This document shows, piece by piece, positions 1 to 9,200 of a DNA stretch of 64,000 nt. The stretch is from the NCBI RefSeq assembly GCF_000711795.1, contig NZ_JONH01000005.1, positions 248,001-312,000 on the forward strand, in the 5' to 3' direction. The position numbers and the translations under genes were made by a program. The notes below the pieces were generated by a model. The model made no database searches. It was not told the DNA's origin and saw only the letters and a program-made list of their open reading frames with translations. The stretch comes from Vibrio pacinii DSM 19139 (GTDB lineage Bacteria; Pseudomonadota; Gammaproteobacteria; Enterobacterales; Vibrionaceae). The stretch's first letter is position 1; every line of letters starts with the position of its first letter.

Positions 1-724
1 TATGACCGACGTACATAACGGCAAGATCTTCGGCGATATAACGAGCCGTGGCGATATCGTGAGTGATGTAAAGCAGAGACATCTGTTTCTCAAACTTCAT
101 CTCTTCCATCAGGTTCAATACACCAGCACGAATCGAGACATCCAGCATAGAGGTTGGCTCATCAGCAAGAACCACTTCGGCGCCAACCGCAATGTTACGT
201 GCGAGATTGACACGCTGACGTTGACCACCGGAAAGTTGATGTGGGAACTTCTGCGCGGTTTCTTTTGGTGGAATTAATCCCACTTGTTCAAGCAAGTCAT
301 AGACGCGTTCTTCGAGCTCTTTTTTGTTGCTCGGAGACACCTTGTGGTGAATCAATAAAGGACGCGCAATATGGTGAAAAATATTATGCGTTGGATTTAA
401 TGAACCGAACGGGTCTTGCCATACCATTTGCACACCTTCGCGGTAGTGCATGAGCTCTTTTTTGGTTGTGATATCTTGAATATCGCGACCTTTGTACTCG
501 ATAACGCCATCGGTTGGGGCGTACATCTTGGCGATCATTTTCGCCGTGGTTGATTTGCCAGATCCTGACTCACCCACCACAGAAAGACCGCGGCTTTTGT
601 ACATTTTGAATGATACGTCGTTGATCGCACGCATAAGAGGTTGTTTTAGTGCGTTACTGTTGATTGGAAAATCTTTGACTAGATTTTTGCCTTCAATCAG
701 TAGTTCGCCAAATGCTTTGCTCAT
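1..724 (-). CDS. Chitooligosaccharide ABC transporter, second ATPase (3' end outside window)
   Basis: Cytoplasmic ATP-binding subunit of an oligopeptide/oligosaccharide (Dpp/Opp-type) importer. The reading frame runs off the left edge, so the C-terminus is missing; about 241 codons are present. Walker A (GESGSGKST), the ABC signature (LSGGQRQR) and Walker B (VVLADEPTS) are all intact. The start is the ATG at 724, preceded by GGAGAG. It is the last visible gene of a minus-strand operon, after the other ATPase, two permeases and the binding protein. In V. cholerae the same set (VC0616-VC0620, from memory) imports (GlcNAc)2 made by chitinases. The family is clear; the substrate is inferred from the neighbouring chiS and binding protein. 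Confidence 0.9.
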   Translation of the reverse strand, partial: MSKAFGELLIEGKNLVKDFPINSNALKQPLMRAINDVSFKMYKSRGLSVVGESGSGKSTTAKMIAKMYAPTDGVIEYKGRDIQDITTKKELMHYREGVQMVWQDPFGSLNPTHNIFHHIARPLLIHHKVSPSNKKELEERVYDLLEQVGLIPPKETAQKFPHQLSGGQRQRVNLARNIAVGAEVVLADEPTSMLDVSIRAGVLNLMEEMKFEKQMSLLYITHDIATARYIAEDLAVMYVGH

Positions 725-766
725 AATTCTCTCCAGTAATATTCGTTCTTATTTATCAATCAATTG

Positions 767-1750
767 CTAGAGCTTGGCTTGAGCAATGGTTTCACCGTAA
801 AGATGGCAATTTGAGAAACGATTTGGCTCAACTTGTCTTAACGCGGTCGGTACCTTAGTACAGGCTTCATGCACGCGGTCACAGCGAGCTTGAAAGCGAC
901 AACCTTGCGGAATTTCCAACAAGTTGAGAGGGTTGCCTGGAATACCGGTTAACTTGGTTTTTGGACCGATTAATGGAGGAAAAGAACTGCCCAACCCTTT
1001 GGTGTAAGGGTGGAAAGGCGTTTGCAAAATCTCTTTAGAAGGTGCGACTTCGATTAATTCGCCCGAGTACATGATGCCAATTCGGTCTGAGAACTCGACC
1101 ATCAGTGACAAGTCATGGGTAATGAACAAAATAGAGAAGCCAAACTCTTCTTTTAAAGCGTAGATTTTTTGCAGAATCTCGCGCTGTACCACTACATCCA
1201 GTGCCGTTGTTGGCTCATCCATGATGATCATTTTTGGATTCAGTGCTAACGCAATCGCAATCACCAAACGCTGGCGCATACCACCAGAGAATTGGTGCGG
1301 GTAGTCGGTTAAACGACTTGGGTGGATATCAACGATTTCCAGCAGGCCTTCTGCACGCTTACGTGCCTGTTCACGAGTCATATTGGTGTGACGCATGATG
1401 ACGTCACAAAATTGATCTTCCATGGTCAAGACTGGGTTAAGCGCATTCATCGCACTCTGGAACACCATTGACATTTCACTCCAGCGGAAAGATTGCATTC
1501 TTTCGTCGCTGTATTGGAGGATATTTTCGCCGTTGAAGATGACCTCACCACCGCTAATATACGCGGGCGGCTTATGTAAGCGCATCAGCGAGAAGGCAAC
1601 CGTCGATTTACCACAACCAGACTCTCCGGCAAGGCCAAAAACCTCGCCTGGAGCAATATCGAAGCTGACATTGTTACAGGCGCGCACGTCGCCAGCATCG
1701 GTAATATAATCAACGCAGAGATTGCGGATCGAAATAAGTGGATTCGTCAT
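767..1750 (-). CDS. Chitooligosaccharide ABC transporter, first ATPase
   Basis: ATP-binding subunit, 327 residues, of the same importer. Walker A (GESGCGKST, near residue 43), signature FSGGMRQR (near 154) and Walker B (MIIMDEPTT, near 174) are intact. The C-terminal third has the oligopeptide-transporter extension with the Cys-containing stretch around GCRFQARCDRVHEAC, typical of the OppD/DppD group, where it resembles an Fe-S or metal-binding tail. The gene follows the second permease with only two bases between stop and start, so the two are translationally coupled. Together with the partial ATPase downstream it forms the usual heterodimer. Substrate (GlcNAc)2 is inferred from the operon. 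Confidence 0.92.
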   Translation of the reverse strand: MTNPLISIRNLCVDYITDAGDVRACNNVSFDIAPGEVFGLAGESGCGKSTVAFSLMRLHKPPAYISGGEVIFNGENILQYSDERMQSFRWSEMSMVFQSAMNALNPVLTMEDQFCDVIMRHTNMTREQARKRAEGLLEIVDIHPSRLTDYPHQFSGGMRQRLVIAIALALNPKMIIMDEPTTALDVVVQREILQKIYALKEEFGFSILFITHDLSLMVEFSDRIGIMYSGELIEVAPSKEILQTPFHPYTKGLGSSFPPLIGPKTKLTGIPGNPLNLLEIPQGCRFQARCDRVHEACTKVPTALRQVEPNRFSNCHLYGETIAQAKL

Positions 1751-1752
1751 AA

Positions 1753-2781
1753 TTATTTATCTCCGCTCCAAAGTGCATTTTGTGGTGCTAGTTGATCTGG
1801 TTTGCGCTGTTGCTTGTCTTGTTGAGCCAGTTTTTTCCAACGCTTCATACCTTTATGAGAGCGAAGCTGAGGGTTGGCGATTTCGTCAACGGCAAAGTTA
1901 AGCAGAGCAAGGCCAGTAACAAGAATGGTTAATGCGACACAAGGAGCAAGTACTTCCCACCAGGCGCCAATCAGCATTGCTGAAGAGGTTTGAACGTTGT
2001 ACAGCATGATGCCCCAACTGATGGTGCTTGGGTCGCCAAGGCCAAGGAATGAAATGATCGACTCCATACCAATGGCATACATCACCGAGCCGATAAAGCT
2101 CGCGCCCACGATAGGAATTAAGTTAGGTAAAATCTCAACGAAGATGATTCGGAATGAAGACTCACCCAGTACTTCCGCCGCTTTAACAAACTCTTTTTCA
2201 CGTAAGGCAAGAGTCTGTGAGCGGATAACCCTTGCTCCCCACGCCCAGGAGGTACAGCCGATAATAATGGCAATGGTTAGAGGCCCAGCCTCACCGATAA
2301 AGGCCGCTAAAACAAACAGTAGTGGGTATTGCGGAATAACTAACATGATGTTCATCGCGGCGGTTAATATGTCATCAACCCGTCCACCAAAGTAACCCGC
2401 AGAAATTCCGATAACGGTGGCCAAGAAACACACTGTCAAACCCGCGCCGAAGCCGACACCAAGAGAGATACGTGCGCCGTAAACCAGTTGAGACCATATA
2501 TCGCGGCCCATGCGACTGGTACCTAATGTATGATCGGCCTTCTTCGACATGATCATTGTGCGGCGGTCAGTCGCTAAGTTCTCTGCGACCCAACCTGTTG
2601 GATTCGCTTGCGCCGCTTTTACGACTGACGCAGGGTATTCATGAGGATTACCGGTGCGCTTGTCTGGAGCGTGTTTAGTAATCAACGGAGCCGCGATTGC
2701 CATGAAAATAAATAGCGAGACAATGGCTAAGCCAATACGAGCGTAGGCATTACCTAAGATGAGTTTAAATAGAGATTTCAT
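1753..2781 (-). CDS. Chitooligosaccharide ABC transporter, permease 2 (DppC type)
   Basis: Inner-membrane permease of 342 residues. An N-terminal membrane segment (about 12-32) is followed by a long periplasmic loop with an HTLGTSRMGRDIWSQL stretch, which is the usual DppC/OppC signature, then five further membrane segments. The EAA-type loop that contacts the ATPase appears as EFVKAAEVLGESSFRIIF. The last 30 residues are a charged cytoplasmic tail rich in Lys and Gln. It sits two bases downstream of permease 1 and two bases upstream of the first ATPase, which indicates one transcript. Confidence 0.92.
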   Translation of the reverse strand: MKSLFKLILGNAYARIGLAIVSLFIFMAIAAPLITKHAPDKRTGNPHEYPASVVKAAQANPTGWVAENLATDRRTMIMSKKADHTLGTSRMGRDIWSQLVYGARISLGVGFGAGLTVCFLATVIGISAGYFGGRVDDILTAAMNIMLVIPQYPLLFVLAAFIGEAGPLTIAIIIGCTSWAWGARVIRSQTLALREKEFVKAAEVLGESSFRIIFVEILPNLIPIVGASFIGSVMYAIGMESIISFLGLGDPSTISWGIMLYNVQTSSAMLIGAWWEVLAPCVALTILVTGLALLNFAVDEIANPQLRSHKGMKRWKKLAQQDKQQRKPDQLAPQNALWSGDK

Positions 2782-2783
2782 AA

Positions 2784-3770
2784 TTATTTCCCTCCCTTAC
2801 GCAAGCGAGGATCAAGGACAACGTAAAGCATGTCGGCGATTAAGTTAAACGACAGCATAAATAGCGTCATGATGATCAACTGGCCCTGAAGAACTTGGTA
2901 ATCACGTGCGTGAATCGCATTCAATAACACAGTGCCAAGGCCTGGGTAGTTAAAGATAATTTCAATGATCAACTGACCACCGATAGCCATACCAAGTGAC
3001 ATCGACAGAGCGGTGACACTTGGTAGTAGTGCATTGCGCGCAGCGTAGTTGAATACCACGCGGTTTTCGCTCAGCCCTTTGCCCTTTGCCATCGTAATGT
3101 AGTCTTCGGCCAGTAAGTTGATCATGTTGTTACGCATGTTGACCAAGAAGCCGCCGATTTGAATGATAGAGGCACAGAAGAGAGGCAACACGGCATGGTA
3201 GCCGACGTCTTTATAGAACTCCCAGCTTGTCCAGTCTGGCGTGGTGCCAGCGGTGTAGGCATAGCCAGTTGGGAACCACTTCAAGCCGATGGCGAAAATG
3301 AACAGCGCTAGCATTGCGATAACCACTTGAGGGACAGCTTGGATAATCAGCATGCCAGGTGTTACAAACGCATCGTATTTACTCCCTCGTTTCCAAGCGG
3401 CAAAGATACCTAGCGTAGAGCCAATAGAGAAAGAGAGGATAACAGCACTACCTGCAAGGAAGAGTGACCAACCAAATGCGCCGCCCAGAAGCGTATTAAC
3501 TGAAAGAGGGTAAAATTGGATTGAAGTCCCCAATTCCCAGCTCAGAATGTTTTTCATGTAGGCAATGTACTGTACGAACAGGCCACCATCGACAAAGCCG
3601 AGCAGTTCTTTCATTGCCGCGATACGTTCTGGCGTTACCTGAACGGATGCATTAGCAAACATCATGGTGACTGGATCACCTGGCATTGCCCGAGGAATAA
3701 TAAAGTTTAACGTCGCAGCAACTAACAGCGCGACAAAATAGAACGACAAACGTCTTAAAAAATAACCCAT
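2784..3770 (-). CDS. Chitooligosaccharide ABC transporter, permease 1 (DppB type)
   Basis: Inner-membrane permease of 328 residues with the N-terminal MGYFLRRLSFYFVALL segment and the FIIPRAMPGDPV motif typical of DppB/OppB proteins. The EAA loop is seen as DYITMAKGKGLSENRVVFNY. About six membrane segments are visible. It is separated from the binding-protein gene by 172 bases that hold a strong hairpin, while it runs directly into permease 2. In the V. cholerae (GlcNAc)2 operon the same order is found. Direction of transport and substrate are inferred from family and context. Confidence 0.92.
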   Translation of the reverse strand: MGYFLRRLSFYFVALLVAATLNFIIPRAMPGDPVTMMFANASVQVTPERIAAMKELLGFVDGGLFVQYIAYMKNILSWELGTSIQFYPLSVNTLLGGAFGWSLFLAGSAVILSFSIGSTLGIFAAWKRGSKYDAFVTPGMLIIQAVPQVVIAMLALFIFAIGLKWFPTGYAYTAGTTPDWTSWEFYKDVGYHAVLPLFCASIIQIGGFLVNMRNNMINLLAEDYITMAKGKGLSENRVVFNYAARNALLPSVTALSMSLGMAIGGQLIIEIIFNYPGLGTVLLNAIHARDYQVLQGQLIIMTLFMLSFNLIADMLYVVLDPRLRKGGK

Positions 3771-3903
3771 AACTCACACCTTACTTACCCAGATTTTCCC
3801 TGTTTCTGGTTTCAGGTCGCTCCTAGCTAAACTACAAATTTGGAGCGAAAAATCCCCTGACGACGGGCGTCATACTTTAAACAAGCTAAAGAGTGGGGAT
3901 TGA

Positions 3904-3926
3904 GCGGCGCACAGAAAATGCGCCGC
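3904..3926 (-). other. Intercistronic hairpin between binding protein and permease
   Basis: A perfect 8-bp stem (GCGGCGCA / TGCGCCGC) with a 7-base loop lies 17 bases after the binding-protein stop. On the transcribed strand no U-run follows it. It therefore looks like an mRNA-stabilising or partial-attenuation element rather than a full terminator, as is common after binding-protein genes that need more product than the membrane subunits. Confidence 0.7.
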
Positions 3927-3942
3927 AAGATTGAACAACGAC

Positions 3943-5625
3943 TTATTGAACTGGTTTTAGGTCCAGTACATGCAGTAGACGTTCTGGGATACCAGCCCAA
4001 ATATTTGGACGACCTTGTGGATTCTCTTCGTTCCACCAACCCGTGAAGCGAGTTGTGTTGTATTGGTACATGTAAGCACCAGACATCACTGGAATCGTAA
4101 CTTGGTCAGCTGCAATGATTTTCTGGATGCCGTGAGCGATTTCTAGCTGCTCATTCTTATCAGCGGTTTTGTAGAAGCTGTTAAGAAGACCATCTAGCTT
4201 GTCGTTCTTGTAGAAGTGCATCGCGAAACGAGGCATGCCATCACCCGCTTGTAATGCCGAGTTATATGCACTGTTCCAGTAGGTATGCGGATCGGCACCA
4301 TGGAAGTAGTTGGTGTACGCTACGTCATACGTTCCTTCTAGCATCGCTTGGTTGTAGACAGAGAAATCAGGAGTACGAGCTTTCGCTTTGATTCCTACTT
4401 CTGCAAGCTGTTCAACCGCAAGCTGTACTGTGTTATTGAAATCAGTCCAACCGTTTGGTGATTGAATCAGAAGCTCAAATGACTTACCTGATGGAGTGTC
4501 AACGAAACCATCGTTGTTGACATCTTTAAAGCCGGCTTTTTTAAGCAGCGCTTTTGCACCCTCTTCATTGTACGTGTTGTAACCTTTGTACTTACCATGG
4601 GTATCTTCGTCAGACCAAGCTTCAAATGCGTAACCAAGACCAGAAGCGAAATCATTCACTGTACCGCCGCCGTAGAAAGCGATATCAATGATAGTTTGAC
4701 GGTCAAGCGCCATAGAGAATGCACGACGGAAGTCGACGTTAGTCAGTGCTTCGTTCTTCGCTGCATCTGGGTTTTTGAAGTTCACGACGAACGCTTGAGT
4801 GCCTGATGGCGGGTACCAGTACTGGTGGTTTGGACTTGATGCTGCGTAAGTACGATCGATGTCTGGAATGAATGAAGAAGTCCAGTCCATTTCACCGTTA
4901 ACCACTTTACCCAAGAACTGGTCGTTGTTAGCGATTTGTGGCACACGTAAACAGTCAATATCTAGGTTGTCTGCATCCCAGTAATTTGGGTTGGCACACT
5001 GGATGTAAAGTTGCGCTGTGAACGTATCGATCTCAGTGAAAGGACCAGAACCTACTGGGTTTTCGTTAGTAAATGACGCAGGATCTTTGATATCTTTCCA
5101 TACGTGCTGAGGTACAACGGGTACTTTGGCAATTTCGTAAGGAACGTTTGAGTTCGCTTCTGTTAGGCGGAATTTAACTTGGTAGTCATTGAGTTTCTCA
5201 ACACTGGTCACCCAAGAGTTAATACCACTTTGGTCCAGTTCAGGCTTCTCTTTAACTAAGTTGAATGAGAATACTACGTCGTTTGCATCAAATGTTTCAC
5301 CGTCTGACCATTTTACGCCTTTACGAATGTCGAAAGTAACACTCATTAGGTCGTCAGACATTTTGTAGTTTTCTGCCAAACGGAATACTGGAGTGTTACC
5401 GTGCATTTCGTTAAACACGACAAGAGGCTCATACATAAAGTCTGTTGTTGTGTGCAGGTTGGTTGCACCCAAGAACGGGTTAAAGTTACGTACAAAAGTC
5501 GTAAATTCTTTAGGGTGTACAGTTAATTCACTGCGCTCAGCTGCTGTTGCAACAGAGGCAAAGCCTGTTGTTGCTGTAGCAATAATTGCTGTTGCTAGTG
5601 CTGTTTTTTTTATGTTGGCAAGCAT
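3943..5625 (-). CDS. Periplasmic chitobiose/chitooligosaccharide-binding protein (CBP)
   Basis: Solute-binding protein of 560 residues, SBP_bac_5 family. The N-terminus (positively charged MLANIKKTA, then an Ala/Thr-rich hydrophobic stretch ending in ATA-A) is a Sec signal peptide of about 27-29 residues. The mature part has the family's usual pieces, such as DIRKGVKWSDGETFDANDVVFSF near 110 and NVDFRRAFSMALDRQ near 305. In Vibrio this protein has two jobs: it delivers (GlcNAc)2 to the importer, and without ligand it holds the sensor ChiS inactive through its periplasmic domain. It is the first gene of the importer operon and lies just downstream of chiS. The start at 5625 is preceded by AAGGAA. 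Confidence 0.93.
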   Translation of the reverse strand: MLANIKKTALATAIIATATTGFASVATAAERSELTVHPKEFTTFVRNFNPFLGATNLHTTTDFMYEPLVVFNEMHGNTPVFRLAENYKMSDDLMSVTFDIRKGVKWSDGETFDANDVVFSFNLVKEKPELDQSGINSWVTSVEKLNDYQVKFRLTEANSNVPYEIAKVPVVPQHVWKDIKDPASFTNENPVGSGPFTEIDTFTAQLYIQCANPNYWDADNLDIDCLRVPQIANNDQFLGKVVNGEMDWTSSFIPDIDRTYAASSPNHQYWYPPSGTQAFVVNFKNPDAAKNEALTNVDFRRAFSMALDRQTIIDIAFYGGGTVNDFASGLGYAFEAWSDEDTHGKYKGYNTYNEEGAKALLKKAGFKDVNNDGFVDTPSGKSFELLIQSPNGWTDFNNTVQLAVEQLAEVGIKAKARTPDFSVYNQAMLEGTYDVAYTNYFHGADPHTYWNSAYNSALQAGDGMPRFAMHFYKNDKLDGLLNSFYKTADKNEQLEIAHGIQKIIAADQVTIPVMSGAYMYQYNTTRFTGWWNEENPQGRPNIWAGIPERLLHVLDLKPVQ

Positions 5626-6230
5626 AGCTGTTCCTTACTATTTGCTTTCATTTCACTAATGGATGGAATGTCATCAATTGATAAACACTCACTAAGGTCT
5701 ACCTCTATCGTTAAAATCAAATCGGAGGAGATTTAATTTCGAGAGTGGCCTGTAGTCCTTAGGCAAGGGTAAGAAGACACCTTAATGTTAAAATACGCAA
5801 TCGCTATTCCCGTCAAAAACGTAAAAACTGCGCCATTCCACGTCAATACTGTTAAAAAACGTCATTGTGTTTAATTTTTGCACCAAAAACTGGCTTTGAA
5901 CTCGGTCGCACAATGCTTTTTTTAAGCTTGTTGGTGTGAGTGCTTGCTTACTTTTCAGGTCTTTATTTGACTGTTTTTTTTTGCGTTAGTCTTTGGGTGA
6001 GATCTAAGTCACGTGTGGTCTTGACGATTAATTCTCGTGGTTAAATAAAAACTGCCGTCTTGTTGTGATTGGTATCGCAATCTGAGTTCTTTGTGCCAGT
6101 TTTAGCATCAAAAAACCACTGGCAAAGCTTAAATGGGCGTAATTTAAGCGGTGGTTATACTGTAGGAATATGGGTTGTTTTACGTAGCGTATTAACTCTT
6201 TCGTCAGTGAAGTTACGCTTAGCGATGGGA
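5626..6230. other. Non-coding regulatory gap upstream of the chitooligosaccharide operon
   Basis: About 600 bases lie between the CBP start and the chiS terminator. No convincing gene is seen. The stretch is AT-rich and holds a pair of imperfect direct repeats at 5802-5846. I could not pick a clear -35/-10 pair. In V. cholerae the corresponding promoter is bound directly by ChiS and also by SlmA and CRP, so a long control region is expected here. Confidence 0.7.
5802..5846 (-). promoter_or_regulatory. Two imperfect direct repeats, candidate ChiS operator sites
   Basis: On the minus strand the units read TTGACGTGGAATGGCG (5831-5846) and TTGACGGGAATAGCG (5802-5816). They start 30 bases apart, so they sit on nearly the same face of the helix, about 180 bases before the CBP start. 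ChiS of V. cholerae is known to bind the chb promoter at two sites. That these repeats are those sites is inference from position and spacing only. Confidence 0.45.
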
Positions 6231-6231
6231 T

Positions 6232-6257
6232 AAAAAAAGCCCGCATAAGCGGGCTTC
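6232..6257 (-). terminator. Intrinsic terminator of chiS
   Basis: On the minus strand, an AAGCCCGC/GCGGGCTT stem with a four-base loop is followed by a run of seven T, 22 bases past the chiS stop codon. Confidence 0.9.
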
Positions 6258-6278
6258 ATCGTGTTGATTCGTTCGGAC

Positions 6279-9200
6279 TTAGCTCGTCAGTAAGTGCTGT
6301 AATTTATCTTTTAGCGCCTCGATGTGGGCGCGCTCAGGGCTCTGCTCATTGCAATGCTCAAGAATGTAATCGAGTGAGCTAAGCACCGTCCGCCAGCGTG
6401 GGGTTTTTGGTAGCGTCTCTGGTCGAAGGTATTTGTCGAGCGTTCGTGTTTGTAAGGTACTGCGATCAAGATAAACGCGCCACAGACCACTTTGCTCAGC
6501 AAAGGCAAATTTGGTTTGTCCTGTCACCGACTCCCAGTAATCCAAAGCGCTGGTCATCGCATCAACCAGTACCTCACGCATCACTTCTTGCTTGGATTTG
6601 TTGTCACCCGCGACACGATCAGCCAAACGGGTAAACTCACCGCCGAGCTCTTTCAATTCCTGTAGCTTCGCTCGGTCGCCTTCAAATGCAAAGCTGGATA
6701 GCGCTTCGATTGCGGTTTCGAGGTTGTTGATGCGGTTCATATTAATGCCGCCGCCGACATTAAAGATATACATTGAACGTAATCCAGAGCCCGGGGGTAA
6801 TTTGAGAATATCTGCCGAGAGGTGCTGTCTGACATCTTCAACATAGATATCGATTTGGCCACAATAGTGTTCTTGTTCAACATTGAGGAACTTAGGAGCG
6901 ATGATCTCATCAGCGGTTGAGCGTTTGAGTTGTTCTGTAGAACGTTTGAACAGTTTCGAGGCGGCTTCGTTGGCAAAGCGAATCTTGTTATCGTCGCGAA
7001 CACAAATAATCGCTTCAGGTGCTGTCTCTAATTGCTCGAGCAGACGACCTTGAGTTTCAAGCAAGCCCGCTTCTACCATTGCCCGCTGCTTGAGTTCGTG
7101 TTGTAGCTGCTGATTTTCAATACGGCGTTGCTCGGCTTTGCTCGCCGTGAGATGAGCAACGATACGCGCCGCTAGTTCTTGTTTATTGAATGGTTTAGGC
7201 AAATAGTCATTTGCGCCAACACTGAATCCGTGCACACGGTCATCGGTCTGATTTAGCGCGGTAAGCATGATGATCGGTAACTCTGCGTGATCATAGGTTT
7301 GACGTAGCGTCTCACACACTTGATAGCCACTCATGCCAGGCATCATGATATCGAGCAACATCAGTTCAGGTTTTTCCTTATTGATCGCCTCAAGCGCTTC
7401 ATAACCATCTTTAGCGGTGCGAACACGATACCCTTCAAGGCGTAGGAAGCTATCAAGGACACGTAGGTTTACGGGTTCGTCATCAACCACCAGTAGCAGT
7501 GGGCCGTTACTGTTCTCTGGTAAGTTAGTTGGTTCTTCGAACTCGATGTCGTTATTTTCTGGTACTTTAAAGTGCGGCGCTTCATAGTGGTGAGTTGCTT
7601 GGATTTGCTCTTGCGTAGCCAACGGTAGTGTAAAACTAAAGGTGGTGCCAACCATTGGCTGACTACTCACATACAACGAGCCTTGCATTAATTCGATCAA
7701 TTGACGGCTAATGGACAGACCTAACCCCGCTCCTTGACGATAACGGGTTGAATCATTGCCCGCTTGAATTAAGGGTTCAAAGATGTTCTCAAGTTGATCG
7801 GCGGGAATCCCTTGGCCAGTATCGACCACCTGCACGCGGATTTGATCATCGATCACACCGGCAGAGATGACAATTTTGCCTTCACTGGTGTATTTGATCG
7901 CATTACCAACCAGGTTATACAGCACTTGCTCAAGACGCTGCGGATCCGCGCTGACCCAAACGGGATCTTTTGGTACTTGATTGATAATTCGAATGGGCTT
8001 ATTACCCAGTAGGTGTGACGATAGCTCCAAAACCAAGCGGGTCGATCCGGCTAGATCAACGGCGCAGGTTTCGATGTCTAAATTGCCATAGCGCATTTTG
8101 TGATAATCAAGTAAGTCGTCAACTAAGGTCGCCAAACGCTGACCACTGTTAATAATAATGTCGAGTTGATATTTGTGCTCGGCTGTTATTGGTCCATTGG
8201 CGCCAGAGGCCAACGCTTCAGCAATTCCCACCATGCCGTGCAGTGGCGTGCGTAACTCGTGCGAGGTAGTCGCAAGGAATTCATCTTTGAGTTTATTGGC
8301 CAGTTGCAGCTCGTCATTCTGCTTTTGAATCAACGTAATGTTACTTTCTAGCTCTTTGTTTTGTTGTTTGATGAGCAGGATTTTTTCTCGGATAGAGCGC
8401 TGCATACGTTCAAAGCTGACCGCTAGGCGGCCAATCTCATCTTTACGCTGGGTGTTGATCATATCGGCATCAAGATCGCCCGCCGAGACTTTCTCTGCAG
8501 CCCAGGTTAATTTGAGCAAAGGAGAAGTAATAAAGTTAGATAAGTAGTGTGATGCCATCACAACCAGCAAAATAGCAATAAGCATGGCAAAGACAAATAC
8601 GGTTTCAAGTTGGTGCACACGAGCAAAGGCAACTTTCTCTGGCACTTCGACGACGATCGCCCAGTCAATGCCTTTGACGGAAATCGGGCTATAGGCCGCA
8701 ATGATAGACTCATTGTCAGTATTCGAATAGGTCCCCACATTGGTCAGGCCTGATAGCGCTAAATCAATGACGGCTTTACTCTTATCAATATCTTGCTGCT
8801 GATAAGCAAGCGAACGCGATTGATGGTCACTGCCAACCAATAAAGTGCGTTTGGGATTATTCGGATCATCGGCGATGAGTTTGGTAATGCCGTTGTTTGG
8901 TAAGCGGAACATGGCAAAACTGTGCAGGTAACCTTGTTGAATGATTGGGGCGCCAAGCCAAGCGACCGATTTACCGTCTTCGGCTGAAAAGTCAGAGATG
9001 ATCACTGGCGTGAAATCTTCGTTGGTCTTACGTTTTTCATTAACAAGATTGCGCAGTTTGGCAAAGGTTTGACCAAGGTTGTTATCTTTATAACGGCCAG
9101 TAAGTAGATTGGTGGCAAAATTGTCATGCTTGTAGATGGAGTAAGTTACGTTACCATCGCGATCGACGAGTAAGACGTCATCAAAGTCAGAACGTTTGAG

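Noticed and set aside
6028..6246. 72-codon minus-strand frame between chiS and the CBP gene
   Set aside because: It runs through the chiS terminator, has no ribosome site and no protein-like pattern.
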